Of a stretch of DNA of 64,000 nucleotides, positions 11,990 to 24,100 are shown in pieces. Positions within the stretch are counted from its first letter, which is position 1, and each line of letters begins with the position of its first letter. Location of the stretch: the NCBI GenBank assembly GCA_963966185.1, contig CAWZYM010000028.1, positions 1 through 64,000 of the forward strand, given 5' to 3'. Source of the stretch: Rhabditoides inermis (taxonomy: Eukaryota > Nematoda > Chromadorea > Rhabditida > Rhabditidae). The notes under the pieces were generated by a model. It was not told where the DNA came from and did no database searches. It saw only the letters and a list, made by a program, of their open reading frames with translations. A program made the position numbers and the translations under genes.

Positions 11990-13859
11990 TTCTCTCTCTC
12001 TTCCCCTTTCACTACAGTATCTTCTCATTGCAGTGTGAATGACCACTCTGCTCTTGCGGAGTTCGATGCCAAGCAGGACATGCATGCAAAGTGCAAGTAT
12101 CTCATCGACAAGGCGCAGGTGCTGTATTTGTCTGTAATTGTTTTACCCGTGTTTCAGGAGCTGAAACAGCAGCCGCACGCCGCTCTCTTGTATGGGCTCA
12201 GCGACGACTACTACGATGTGAAGACGTACAAGAAGAAGAAGGTACACCGTGGAAGAATTCAGAGTTTCCTTAATTATATTTATTTTCAGAGATCCGCTCC
12301 CAAGTGCATTCCCAACGAAGATATTGCGGACGTTAGTATTTTAATTACACATTAGTTTGTGATTGTTTGTAAATACTATGTATTGTTTTCAGGTGGAGGC
12401 TATGCGTCGTAATGCGGAAAATGATCTCTATGCTGTGCAGTGAGTATTGATTAATTTTATTTAGAAAAAACATCATTTCAAGTATATTAAATTATTTATC
12501 AAATATATCAACATTCATGGTTTCAGCTTTTACGACTGTGCTTCGAAGATGGAGAAGGTGGATGCGATCGTGAAGAGTGAGGAGGGAGTGCAGTCTGAGC
12601 GTGGAGATGACGAAGGGGAGGAGAGGGAGGCGTCGCCCGACCCCGCCTTCGTCTTCTCCGCCGACCTCGGCAGCGCCACCATCAATCAGCTGGTGGTGAG
12701 TTGGTGTTTGGTGACAGCCGCCAGTGTCTTTGCTATCGCAGTAGTGCATGGCTATGTTTCAGCCCCGTCCGCAGTGTCCGTTCACTGGTCGCAGGTTCAA
12801 GTCTCTTGCCAGCTTCATCACCTACCTCCACTACACCAGTCTTGGCGTGCTTCAGTTTGACGTGGAGGTGAGTGGGCGTGGTCGGAAGGGGCGTGGTTTA
12901 CGATGACTGTATTGCAGCACGTGGATATGTCTGCACACAAGACGTGGGTGCGCGTTCGCAACAAGTATGAGAAGGATGAGCGGGAGTCGGAGGATGTGAT
13001 GATTGGCGCGGCAAGTGGAGCCGTGATGTTGATGAAGTGGCTTCGCGGCATGCCTGTGCCACAGTATCCTCTCAACCTCGATGACGTCTCGAAGGCGGAC
13101 GACCAAGTGAAGATGGTGGTGAGTGGATGCAAGTGGGATCAGCGAGATGTTGTGTGTTGAGAGTGCGGTGCGCGATGAGATGCCGCGCTTCGGAGGCGTG
13201 GTCTACTATCCACTGGTCGCGCCCGACGGAGCCCCTCCCGCATATGGTTGCAAATCTGCCTCCAATGCGCTCGGACGCACCCTCGCTCGTGTAAGACTTC
13301 TTCCATGGACTCTCTTTCTCTCACCCACTCACCCACCCCCACTCTACCGTCCCTGTTGTTTCCAGACGACGCCGGCTGCGATGGCGCACGGCAAGCATGC
13401 GGGAGTGGACACTCGCTTCGCCCTCATGTGGAACACCTTCCTCAACGGACGGCCCACTGCTGCGAGTCCCGCCGCCAGGACCACACAGATGGTGGGTAGG
13501 GAAAGGAAGACTAGGAGAGAACCAAATGTTTTCAGGTAGATTTCCTGGAGGTGTATGGAGACGAGATGAACCGTCTCAAGATGTGCAGTCAGTTCTACTG
13601 TCATGTGATCACGCAGACCAAGTGAGTTGTATCCTAATTTTCATCCTACCGTATGTTTTAACCTTGCGTATGTTTGTTTATCCAGTTGTTTAGGCTGATG
13701 GCGTTTAGCGTGTCTGCTGCGGACATGCTTCTGATGTATGTGGCGCACGGCAAGAGGTACGCTGCTAGACTGGCTGCTGAGAAGAAGGACGTGAAGGCTG
13801 TGACAGAGAAGAGCCCCGCCAAGTGTGTCTCCTCCAAGAGGAACAAGAAGGCCATGTGA
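9960..13859 (+). CDS. SUZ12-like Polycomb Repressive Complex 2 subunit
   Basis: Twenty-three exons join in frame to about 785 residues (human SUZ12 has 739); main ones are 9960-10031, 10390-10517, 10565-10782, 10837-10951, 11433-11576, 11797-11903, 12527-12695, 12763-12867, 12918-13118, 13162-13290, 13366-13491, 13536-13621 and 13694-13859. The N-terminus has an AT-hook (KRKRGRPRK). Then comes GLPFLYRTHKMARCAKK, resembling the SUZ12 block around FLHRTLTYM. A central segment CPFTGRRFKSLASFITYLHY sits where SUZ12 has its zinc finger but keeps only the first Cys. The C-terminal exons contain FALMWNTFLNG, then VDFLEVYGDEMNRLKMC and QFYCHVITQT, which fit the VEFS-box. SUZ12 scaffolds the EZH2-EED H3K27 methyltransferase. 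The ATG follows tttcagggat. Identification is by pattern recall; MES-3 of C. elegans would be the nearest named protein. Confidence 0.68.
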
Positions 13860-15113
13860 AACTAGGCGACCAAGTTGTACACATCACACGCACTACAGAT
13901 CTCTTGTTATTGTAGTTGGGGTATTTTTGTTTTAGTGGTATGCATGTTGTTGTACTTGCCTTATTTGCTCCTGTATGTTTTTGAATTTGGGATTACAGAT
14001 CTCGCTGTTCTTGTGTTTCTGCTATAGCTATATTGTAAGAAGTTGGTGACAATTGTTTCATTTGAAATGTAACACATTCGAATAAATGACTAAGTACATT
14101 GATGATGTTTTAAGGTAAGGAGAAAAGCACATTAAAAATTTGCACCATTTAGGAATACGGTAGGATAATAATTTGACACTGAATAGCGGTATAACTGGTG
14201 TTTCCTTTTGTTGCAGACGTAATCTTGTTTCTATGTTCGTTTATGATTTCATATAGTGTTTAACTTGGAAAAGAGCATAGATATCCATCATACACTATTG
14301 TGAGGCGCGACACTCACTTCTTGTGCGTCAACGATGCCACGCCCCCTGCAAGCTCCGCCCACAACGCCGCCGCCCACCACCCGCACCCAGAACTCGCTTT
14401 CGCGTTTTGTTCTATTTTGGCGCTGTATTTCAGTTGTACGTTTCAGTTAGCATCATATTATTCTCTATAATAGATTGTTAGTGTTTGTAAATGTACAATA
14501 TGGTCAAAATGCCATCGTTTGATAACATCCGATCCGTCATTACATCCGCGCGCTTCGTGCACCTCTTTTTTTGTATTACAGTGATGTGTTATAGCGTGTA
14601 AGGTTTATATTTGTGCATGCCAAGTAGTGTGCGTTAGACGTGCATTAGCAAAACGATACGATACGACTGTATGACGAGGAACACTCTGCGGTGGTCAGCA
14701 AGGGCGCCGCGCCGTCGATGCACTGTCCGCTGTCCACATACCCACAATCAACAGGTTGGTGATAGTGTAGCCTATCGTGGTTTCATGTGTGGATCGTGCT
14801 CATATCTCATATCGACTGAACTGTCACACTTTCAGTCGATCTCAGCATGATACAACGGGATGCGATGCGGGAGCGGGACGCAGGTACAAGTTGTTCGGGA
14901 GGGACAGCGCGTTGATGCGCTGCATGAAGAGAGGTATGTGTCGATCTACGACGAAGTTGATTTTGTTAATGTTATGATATTGTTCTACTTTAGTTGAATA
15001 AATGTGTGCAATGCATTTGTGTTGTGTTTGAATGTACATACTGGGTTGTGACTACCCTACACATATCTTAATTCTTTGTATTTGATTATTATTATTCATT
15101 GTCGATTAATCAG
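13860..15113. other. Intergenic region between SUZ12-like and zinc-finger genes
   Basis: The first part is probably SUZ12-like 3' UTR, with AATAAA at 14081. The remainder holds no recognisable exon. A short open stretch around 14849-14890 could be a 5' non-coding exon of the zinc-finger gene, but it runs into a stop. Confidence 0.5.
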
Positions 15114-15777
15114 ATGTCACCGGGTCCACCGTCGGGTCCAGTGATTTGTATTCCCTCTATGGCACAGTATACTGTAGCCGGTAGGATCACCTGTCTACCG
15201 GTAGACGCGGATCAAAGAAGAGGTACGGTAGGACATTCTTTGCAAGTGTAGCTGCAGTGCATTACAGACCTGGTATGTGCTGTGTGTCTGGATGTGTTCA
15301 TCGACAAGACGAGACGCGAGCAACACTCGCTGGAGAAACACGGGCAGGCACGTCAACTGCAGAGTTACGGTATAATTGTTCCGTTGCAGGACCCGGGCGA
15401 GTTCGATGAGAAGACGGCAGATGTGGAAGAGTGGAACGGTAGTCAACTCGTCGACAACCCCGATAGATACTCACTGGATGTCTACACTGGAAAAATCAGC
15501 CTACTAGATGGTGAGTGCTCACGTTGCGAGGTTGATAGAATCAACATCAGCCTAGAAGTTTTGATCGAGAATGACTAATGGCTCGATGAGGTAGGCAAAT
15601 AAGGATGATTTGCGTATTTCAGAGGACGCATACGCGGAAATAGCGGCTGCGGCGGTGAAAATGGAGAAGGAAGAAGAGCCGAAGGAGCAAGAGGAGGTGA
15701 TGACCAAGGCCGTCAAGGACGAGCCGGCCGACGACGGATATGATGGTGAGTGAGAGAGAGAGGGAGAGGGAGGGAGG

Positions 15778-15829
<52 letters not shown>

Positions 15830-17332
15830 GGGAGAGAGCTCGCCCGTTGCAGTGGAGACGCAGCAGACGGACGCCGGCGCTCTGTTCACGGCGGTAGTGA
15901 AGGAGGAGGTGGGGGATGAGGCTCCTGGTGGAGAGGGGGGAGGGGGCGCCGAGCCGCCACGCACACTCGCTGATGTGGTCGGCGTGATTGCCGGCGAGAG
16001 CAATCAGCAACACCAACCACTCACAGTCGGACAGGGTGAGTGAGAGGGAAAGGAACGAGGAGTGGCCGTCCCTTCAGTGTATCTGTGCGTGGAGGAGGGC
16101 TGCAGTGGCGTGGCATTCGGCACTCAGGAGAAGCTCAAGCAGCACGTGAAGGATGAGCACGGCAAGGAGCTGAAGGAGGAGGAGGTGCGACAAGCAGACG
16201 GGGACTGGGAGTGACCAGAATGTTCAGATACCCGAGCCCCTTGTGGGATTTGTCCAACCGGCAGTCATGCCGCCCCCACCCCCGCCCCGACCGCTCAGCA
16301 GAGGCTCCGCCAAGAAGGTGCGTGTTGGATAATTGCGTTGTTGTTGTTTACCCATTGTGTTTAGCAATCGGCGTCGGGTCGGAAGCGCGTCAAGTGCGAC
16401 ACGTGTGGTCTGCCGTGCAAGCCAGAGGAGCTGGACCGGCACAAGGCAATGGTGCACGCATCGCCCCACGACGAGTGGGACAGTGGACGTGAGTCATCGA
16501 GTATTGATTGATTATCGATTATGCACATTCGATCTTCCAGCCATGTTGTACGCGTGTCCGTCAGAGGGCTGTGGGGTGAAGTCGTCGGATCCGGACGAGT
16601 GCCGACAGCACATCAAGAACGCCCATCCACACCTGGCACACTACTACACGCACACGGTGCAGGTGGGAGAGAGAGAAGGAGGGAGGTGAAGAAGGGGAGA
16701 CTGGATGTCGTTGCAGCGCCGCTTCCGCTGCGACCGCTGCGAGCTGCCGTGCCGCACCCAAGACGCACTCAACGAGCACATTGTCAAGGTGGGTCGAACT
16801 GTGAATGATGTGTTGGCTGATTTTTTTCTTTGTTGGTTTTGCATTCTCGCTTCTCATAGAGAGTAACAAGAGTTTAGACAGAGTCTTGGATTATAACGAC
16901 TGTGAATTTGGAATCTGTGTGGTGTTGTTGTAGGGTAGTGTGTTGTAGGTACACGGAGACGAGCCCGATCTGTCGGCGGAGCTACAGGAGATGGTTAAGA
17001 GAGCGCGTGTCGAGGCGGGGTTGGGGGAGGGAGCAGGAGGAGGAGGGGGAGAAGGAGGCGAGGCGACTGTGGCGGCGGTTCTCCGGGCGGCCGCTGGAGC
17101 AGGTCAGTGCACTGTTTGTTTGTGTACTGTTGTGGGTACATGAAAGTAGCCATACTATTTGCAGATTCGGGTGTGTGTTGCGTGGTGTCTGGGTGCGGGG
17201 AGCGATTCGGGGACGAGGAGCAGCTAGTGGCTCACATGATCGCCACACACAACGCATGCAAGGTGCGTCCACTCATCTATCCCATCTGCTATCAGCTATC
17301 TCTTACAGGCCGAGCCCACCTCCCCGCAATGA
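15114..17332 (+). CDS. C2H2 zinc-finger protein of unknown function
   Basis: Twelve exons (15114-15222, 15268-15510, 15623-15745, 15853-16035, 16078-16184, 16228-16317, 16365-16488, 16541-16662, 16717-16788, 16949-17102, 17165-17262, 17309-17332) give about 482 residues. Spaced fingers are visible: CAVC with paired His, CVEEGCSGVAF with HVKDEH, CDTCGLPC with HKAMVH, CPSEGCGVKS with HIKNAH, CDRCELPC with HIVKVH, and CVVSGCGERF with HMIATH. Several are of the long CX4C type. Between fingers there are an acidic stretch rich in Glu/Lys, a proline-rich stretch (MPPPPPPRP) and a glycine/glutamate-rich stretch. The ATG abuts taatcag, a probable trans-splice acceptor. A nuclear nucleic-acid-binding role is likely, but I do not recognise an orthologue. 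The 42 bases at 15348-15389 are in frame and may be optionally spliced. Confidence 0.72.
15750..15830. repeat. (GA)n microsatellite in a zinc-finger gene intron
   Basis: Interrupted GGGA/GA repeats occupy nearly the whole intron between 15746 and 15852. Confidence 0.9.
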
Positions 17333-17934
17333 CTCGTCGCAATGGATAGATTGTATATTTATGGAGTATTTGTTATGTTTATGATTTCTTTTGAGAGTTT
17401 TGGATGATACGAATGTTGGGCGTTTCTCTTTGTTCTTGGTGCGAGTACGATTGTTTATTTATGTTGATACTTTATGATACAATGTCTTTTCTCTGTTTGG
17501 TGTTTGAGTTTTGATAATCAATGTGGCATTTGTGCGGGAGAATAGAGGGGCAAGCGATATTCCGTTTCGAAGAGAACTTGTAATGCGATATTTTGAGTAG
17601 AGAGCGTGAGAAAGAAAGGAGAGAGAGAGAGATGGTGAAGAAACAGAGAAGAGAGTCTTGAGGCATGAGGAAGCTTCGAAGTTGAAGAGGTTTCCTTATT
17701 GCATTGAGAAAAAACCGACAAGAGAGTTTTGTTTAAATGAAATGTATATACTAAAAGGTTGTATCCATGAATATCTCCAGTCATTGAATTACACTGCGAT
17801 CTGTTATGCGATGACACGTCAAGTATTTTCTATCACATATCACATCCCTCGAGACGAGAGACAGAGAGTGAGGAGAGAGTGTGTACTCAAGGGAGAGTGC
17901 GAGGGATCAGCACACCCAGGCTTCTCACGCGAGA

Positions 17935-17971
<37 letters not shown>

Positions 17972-18032
17972 CACAACAACAACAAAAGGGGGCGGGGCGT
18001 GGGACGACTAGCCTAAGGGCATTCGAGAGACG
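17333..18032. other. Intergenic region upstream of the dipeptidyl peptidase gene
   Basis: No coding exon is supported. A GA run lies at 17938-17967, followed by an A-rich and then GC-rich stretch immediately before the proposed DPP start codon. Confidence 0.45.
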
Positions 18033-21000
18033 ATGGGCGACGACGATCTGCTCGATGCAGGAGACGAGGTGAGAGAGAGAGAGAGAGGGGGGGGGAGGGA
18101 GGGAGGGAGAGGGAGAAAAAGAGGAAGAGAGGAAGAGAGGTAGATAGAATGAGCAATTAGAGATCATACTGCTTTGCATGATTCAGGTATCATGAGTCAA
18201 ATTCGCATAGGTTGGAATAGATGATTGGTTTTCTATGATTGTTCTGTTTGAAAAGACTATTGTTATTTTAAAAATGCCATGTCATCTCATATGTGGGGTT
18301 AGATTTTTTTATATTCACGCGCACTGATACGAATCTGTCAGTCAGCAGAAGTTGGATGCTGTTGAAAAAGCTGAAGGTAGGATAGATGTCACGATTGCAT
18401 AGATGCCATGCTTTTTGGGATCGGTTCGGCTTGATGTTATTGCTTGGTTCGGCGAATGCGAACGCGTCTCATCAGCCCTCGCTTCGGTCATTCCGCCGCC
18501 TCCCTAGGGTACCACGAACATCCCGGCAAATGATAGCTATACACACAGACCGTATTTGAATAACGTACACTCTCACGAAAAGGCGAGACTTGCGGATCGT
18601 GTAGAGTGCGTAGGTTGTGTCCGCAGCTTAGTAGTGTTCCTATTGTGGCGCTCTGCGCTCTCCTCGATCACACACTCTCTCGCCCACTCTCGCCCCGCTA
18701 GCTTACAGTGTGCGGGGTGTGTATATGGTGTGTTGGATGGGTGTGTGTGTGTGTCCAAACAGCTCACTTTCAAGAGGGGTTGGCGAGACGGGTGCGAGAG
18801 GAAGCGAGAGAGTGGGTCGAATGAGGAGAGACAGAGAGTTATGATTTGTCTTTGTTCCAATTGGCTGTTCACACTCCGATTATGGTGGTGGAGAGCACTG
18901 GTCCGCGTCTATTCTCGTCCGTTGGAGCGGTGGTCCGCTAGTGAGCGATGCGCCCATGTGCTCCTCATTTGTCGTGGCGTGCCGGATTGAAATCTATTAT
19001 GTGTGCTTCTCTCTTTGCTCCTCCTTCTCCTCCTCCTCCTCCTCCTCCATTTCAAAGTCAGCAATCGAGTTAGGTCTCGCGTTCTCTGAATGTGCACACA
19101 TGGTTCGCTCTAGAGACGCGGCATTCTGGCGGCGATCCCATCTTCCCAAGTTCCCAAGTAGCATTCTACGGGGTACGGGGGGGGGTGCTAAAAACGTGGG
19201 TGGGTGGGAGACCGAGCGAGCATACGTAGCTGTAGTGATGATAGCTATGAAAGAGTGGAAGATGACATCGAACCGGTCTCTCGTGCACTCACAGTGTGTT
19301 GTTGCAGTCGGCAGTACCCTGTCGGTCAGAGTGTGCCGGTCAGTCGTTTGATCTCTGCTGCCACCTCGCGCGCTCATTCAATTGCAACGCCGCATTTCCA
19401 TCTCTCCTCCGCGTTTTCTCACTTTTCACGGGCTCTTTTCACGTGCGCTCTTTCCACGCGCTTCCCTCTCCCGAGCTCTCTCACCACACACACACTCTCT
19501 CGACTCGGCTGATTGGCCCTCGGGCGTTTTATTGATGTGATTCAGGCCTGCTGGAGGATTTCTCTCCGGAGATCTCTGCAGTGTGATATGAGATATGATT
19601 GTAGGATGGGGAGTTAGGGTGTGTGTAATTAGTCGTCTTTTCACGGTCTGTCTGGGCTGAAAGGGAACGCGGTGCGCGGAAAGTGCCATAGCCCTCATAC
19701 ATCATAATGAAACACACACTCTCCAAACACGTATGAAGCGATGCCTATCTATGGCGGGGCGAGAGAATAGAGAGTGTGCGCAGACAGGAGGGTGCAGCGT
19801 AGTAAAGGAAAGGGAGATCGGGAAGTGGCAAATTGCAAAGTCGGAAAGTTAGACCAGCAACCAGCCGGGTTCCCGTTTTCATTTTTCTTCCGTGTGTGCT
19901 TCTCACTCAGTCGAACTGTCTAATAGATCAAAAATAGCATTGCACGATTACGTGTTTGTGCCTTCGTCTATCGTCTATCGCGATTCAATCGGACATCATA
20001 GTTTTCACAGTTCCTTCTCGCGTTTTCAAACTCCAGAGTTCACAAGACGCTAGGCGAATGCAGGCTGGCTTTCGCGTGTAGCATACTAATAGACTACTCA
20101 TTAGCCAACTTTCCTTTCACATCTCAAACATCTACACTTCGACTTCATACTATTTCTTCTCAGGAGCTAAATTGTTCTGTTACTTTGTTTTAGTTACCCA
20201 ACAACATGCGCTGGGATTATCTTGCAGGCCATTTGCGTCGCACATCATCCGTAGAGAAACATTCATAGTGCAGCATCTGTAAGAGTTTTTGGAAACCTTG
20301 ATCTTGTAAATTAATTATTTCGGTAATGATAATAATTTTAACAACAGAGTGACTGAGTGTGTTGTTCCAGGACTTTGCGTCGTCGTCCCCGGCTGAGCGA
20401 GACTGGCGCGGCATCGGAACAGCCCTCCTCGTCATCATGGCCATATGCAGCCTCATCGCACTCGCTGTACTCCTCTTCACACCACGTCAGTCACTCCTCC
20501 AATCACATCCATACATCCTAGCCACTCTTTCTTCGATCCCTGAGGAGTACTCAGACGTCTCTGGACTCTACTCTTACCTACCAACACGGTTTAGAACTGT
20601 GTTTCCCATTTCTCTTGGATATATTGAGTAAGGTATCATGCTGTGACCATTGCAGTCTCGGCGAGCAAAGACTTCCGGCGTCCCGTGAACCTGTCCGATA
20701 TGCACTTTCTGCAGTCGCCATTGGACGGCTACAAATGGGCGGACAAGGACACGGTGGGAGTGTTTACTTGTTTGTTTGTTTACCTTACTTGTGCAGATTC
20801 TGTTTCGTATGCTGGGACAGGACGTGGAGAAGCTGGATGTGAACACGTTCCGGATAGAGAAGGTGGTGGACAAGGAGATCATGGTAGGGAAGGAGGGGAC
20901 AGATGGGGGGAGTCACTGCCTCCTTCCAGCAACCACGCATCCGCTACGTGCCATCACACGACTACAACTACTTCACGCTGCAGAGCGCTGCGCCAAATCC

Positions 21001-21126
21001 CGTACGCATCTCTCTCTCTCCCCCCCCCCCTCTCTCTCTCTCTCTCAATATTCCGATTCAGGGTCTCAATCCGGACAACGCCACGCAGTTTATCGAGATT
21101 TACAGTAGGAAGTCGTTGTGAGTTTG

Positions 21127-21178
<52 letters not shown>

Positions 21179-24100
21179 TCAGATCGGCGTGGAAGATCGG
21201 TGTTCGTCGCACCAACGAGGAGAGCCAGCAGCTATTCGAGTGGAATCCCAAGAACAACGACTATGTGAGTGTCTTACCACAACTATTCCCACTTCACACT
21301 TTACTCGCCGCACTAATATAACTCTCATTGTAATACTGTTTGTAATTGCATTGTAATGATGTAATGTAAGTATATTATAATGTCATCTCTTCTTTCTCTT
21401 CTACTTCCTCCTTCTCGATTGGTCGTCGGCTTCTTCGTCCTGTGTCTTCTGCTCCTCCCCGATCTCGTCACCCTTGAAAACGTATCGCTTGAGTGAAACG
21501 TATGGGTGAAACGTACCATTGCGATTGCAATCTGTCGCTCCTTTTCCATCTGCTCCCGCTCCACACTCACTGCGATCGATTCCTAGGCACAACACCGTCA
21601 GACTACTTGAAAATTGTTGCATAATCTGAGTACTGTAGACTACCGTATACCTTGAGTGCCGCTATCCAGTCCTTCATGTTCTGTCCGCGTAGACGGGCGT
21701 TGAAGATGCAAATCTTCTCAGGGTTCAGTGAGAGCAGGAAACGGGCAAACGTCGGCGAAACCTGGTCAATGATAGTAGAACTTCTCTCTTTCTCTCTCCA
21801 TCTCTTTCTCTCCCCTCTCCCCCCCTCTCTCTCTCTCTCCCCCCCCTCTCTCTCCCACCTTCTTCCACTTCTCCTCGTCGCACACATTGTCGACTAGCAG
21901 CTCACAGAGAGGCGCCATGATCGCCTCGTGCCAGTGAGCGAGTAGCGTCACTCGCGGACACCTGGACACGCCCACTTTAGCCCCGCCTCCTCCTCACTCA
22001 CCACAGAAACACGAAGAACATGTGACCGACGACGGTGACGGGGTCAAAGTCGTGGCACTGGTTCGTGTTGGAGGACGTTTACAACCGCACCCTGTAACCC
22101 GCCGCGCCACAATGAGCTAAACCCCTTTTGCATATCGTAGCATGTCATTTCGGTAATGGGCTTTGGCTGGCCGATACATTAGAATGTCTTGTGGTATCCT
22201 TTATAAGCCGGCCGCTGGCCTTCTGCGTCAGATAAACGTTTACCGAGCTTGCCTTGGCTTTATTCTTGAGGACCTTAACTGGCGATCAGGAATAGTAGTC
22301 GAACGAGTGAGGGATTTCCACCGAGAGTTTGTGAACCGGTGTTGATTGTTTACCCGTTTTGAACGGCAGCTCGTGAGCGTGATTCGCCGAGATATGACGG
22401 CAACTGAAGTGCCTCAGGGGTCGGGTAGTGCACCCAAGGTGGAGCAGCCAGCGACGATGGCAGCCGCTGGTATGAAGGCTCCGGGAGCGTACGTACCGGG
22501 TTCCCCGTGGGGACTGTGGAAGATGATTTTTGAGAATTATATGGCGTTGAGGGGGATCACTGATCCCAAGGTGAAGAAATGGACCTTGATTCAGGAAGTA
22601 GGAGTGGCAAATTGCCAGATGTTGATGGGTCTGTTGGAAGGAAAGAATTTGGAAAGTGAGGAGGTGACGTATGAAACCTTGATGTCGAAGCTGTCTCGCC
22701 AGTTCGATCCGAAGAAGCTGTTGACAGCGGAGAGGTTTCAGCTATTGTCAATGAAACAGAAGAAGGGACAATCCCTAGCTCAGTTCTTCGCGGCTATCCA
22801 GGAGCAGGCCTTGGCCTGCAAGTTGGAGTCGGTGACGAACGTGAGGGATATGTTGTGCCAGATGGCATTCATTATGGGAATGGAGTCGGATGATGGCCGA
22901 ATCCGCTTGCTGGAAAAGGAAGAACAGACAGCAGGCGAGGCCTTGGAAATGGCTCAGACCTATGAGAGAGTAGGAAACTCTATGGGGAAGATGATGGGAG
23001 TGCATCAAAACAAGGCTCCGCAGATGGGATTGTTCTCGATGGAGCGGCCCAGGTTCGGGAACCAGAGGGGTTTCCGTGGAACGGGAGGCAGTAAGGTCCC
23101 CGGTAATGGAGCTAACAACGGATGCAGGACATGTAAGTCCCACTCACACTCGGATAGGGAGTGTTGGAAGAAAAAGAAGCCCTGTCATGGTTGTGGACAG
23201 TTTGGGCACTGGCGAGACCAGTGTCCTAATGCAAGGAATGGCGGATGGGCAAAAAAGGGCATGGGTCATGTGGAATGTGACTCAGACGAGGAGGAACAGG
23301 ATGAACCCAATATGGAGTTTTACGCTCTGCGAAAGGGTGGGGGGATAAGCACCCGGAAGGCAGCAAAAAAGCAGAGAGATAGGGTGGTCCCACCATTGAT
23401 GGTGAAAGTCCAGTTAAAAGGCCAGGAAGACATGGAATTTTTGTGGGATACTGGAGCCGTGATGTCCACAGTAGACAAAATGAGTTGGGAACGGTGGGGA
23501 AAACCTACCCTGGAAGAGGTGAACTACCACGCGGTAGGGTATGGAGGACATAAAGTGAAGATCCTGGGAAGGATGAAAATGCCCGTGATAGTGGAAGGAT
23601 GGCAAGGCGAGGTCGATCTAAATGTAATAGATACCCCAGCGAAACCCCTGTTGGGTAGAGACTGGATGGAGCAGATGGGCACGTGGGCCCCGGGAAGCAT
23701 GATAAGAAGGGAAGTCAATGAAATCCAGATGTCGGTAACGGAGGAGCAAGAACGATTGATGAAAATCCTCGAGGATAACTGTGAAATCTTCGGAAACGAT
23801 CTGGGGAAATATAATCTGGGCAAGATTGATCTAAAATTGAAGACGGGGGACATTCGCCCTGTGTATCGCAGAGCCCGGACGGTTCCATACGCCGTAACGG
23901 AACAAGTAGAGAAAAAACTGAAGGAGCTAGAGAAAGACGGAGTGATCACAAAGGTGGATCATGGAGTTTGGGCAACGCCGTTGGTGATAGTGCCTAAAGG
24001 GGAAGGAAAAATTCGTATCTGTGGAGATTTCAAGTCAACTGTAAATCCGGCACTCGATATAAACCAATACCCGTTGCCGAAGCCGGAGGATTTATTCCAG

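Noticed and set aside
19707..19730. ATG followed by eight codons and a gtatga donor, possible alternative first exon of DPP
   Set aside because: Phase would allow it, but the peptide is too short and the donor too weak to claim without transcripts.
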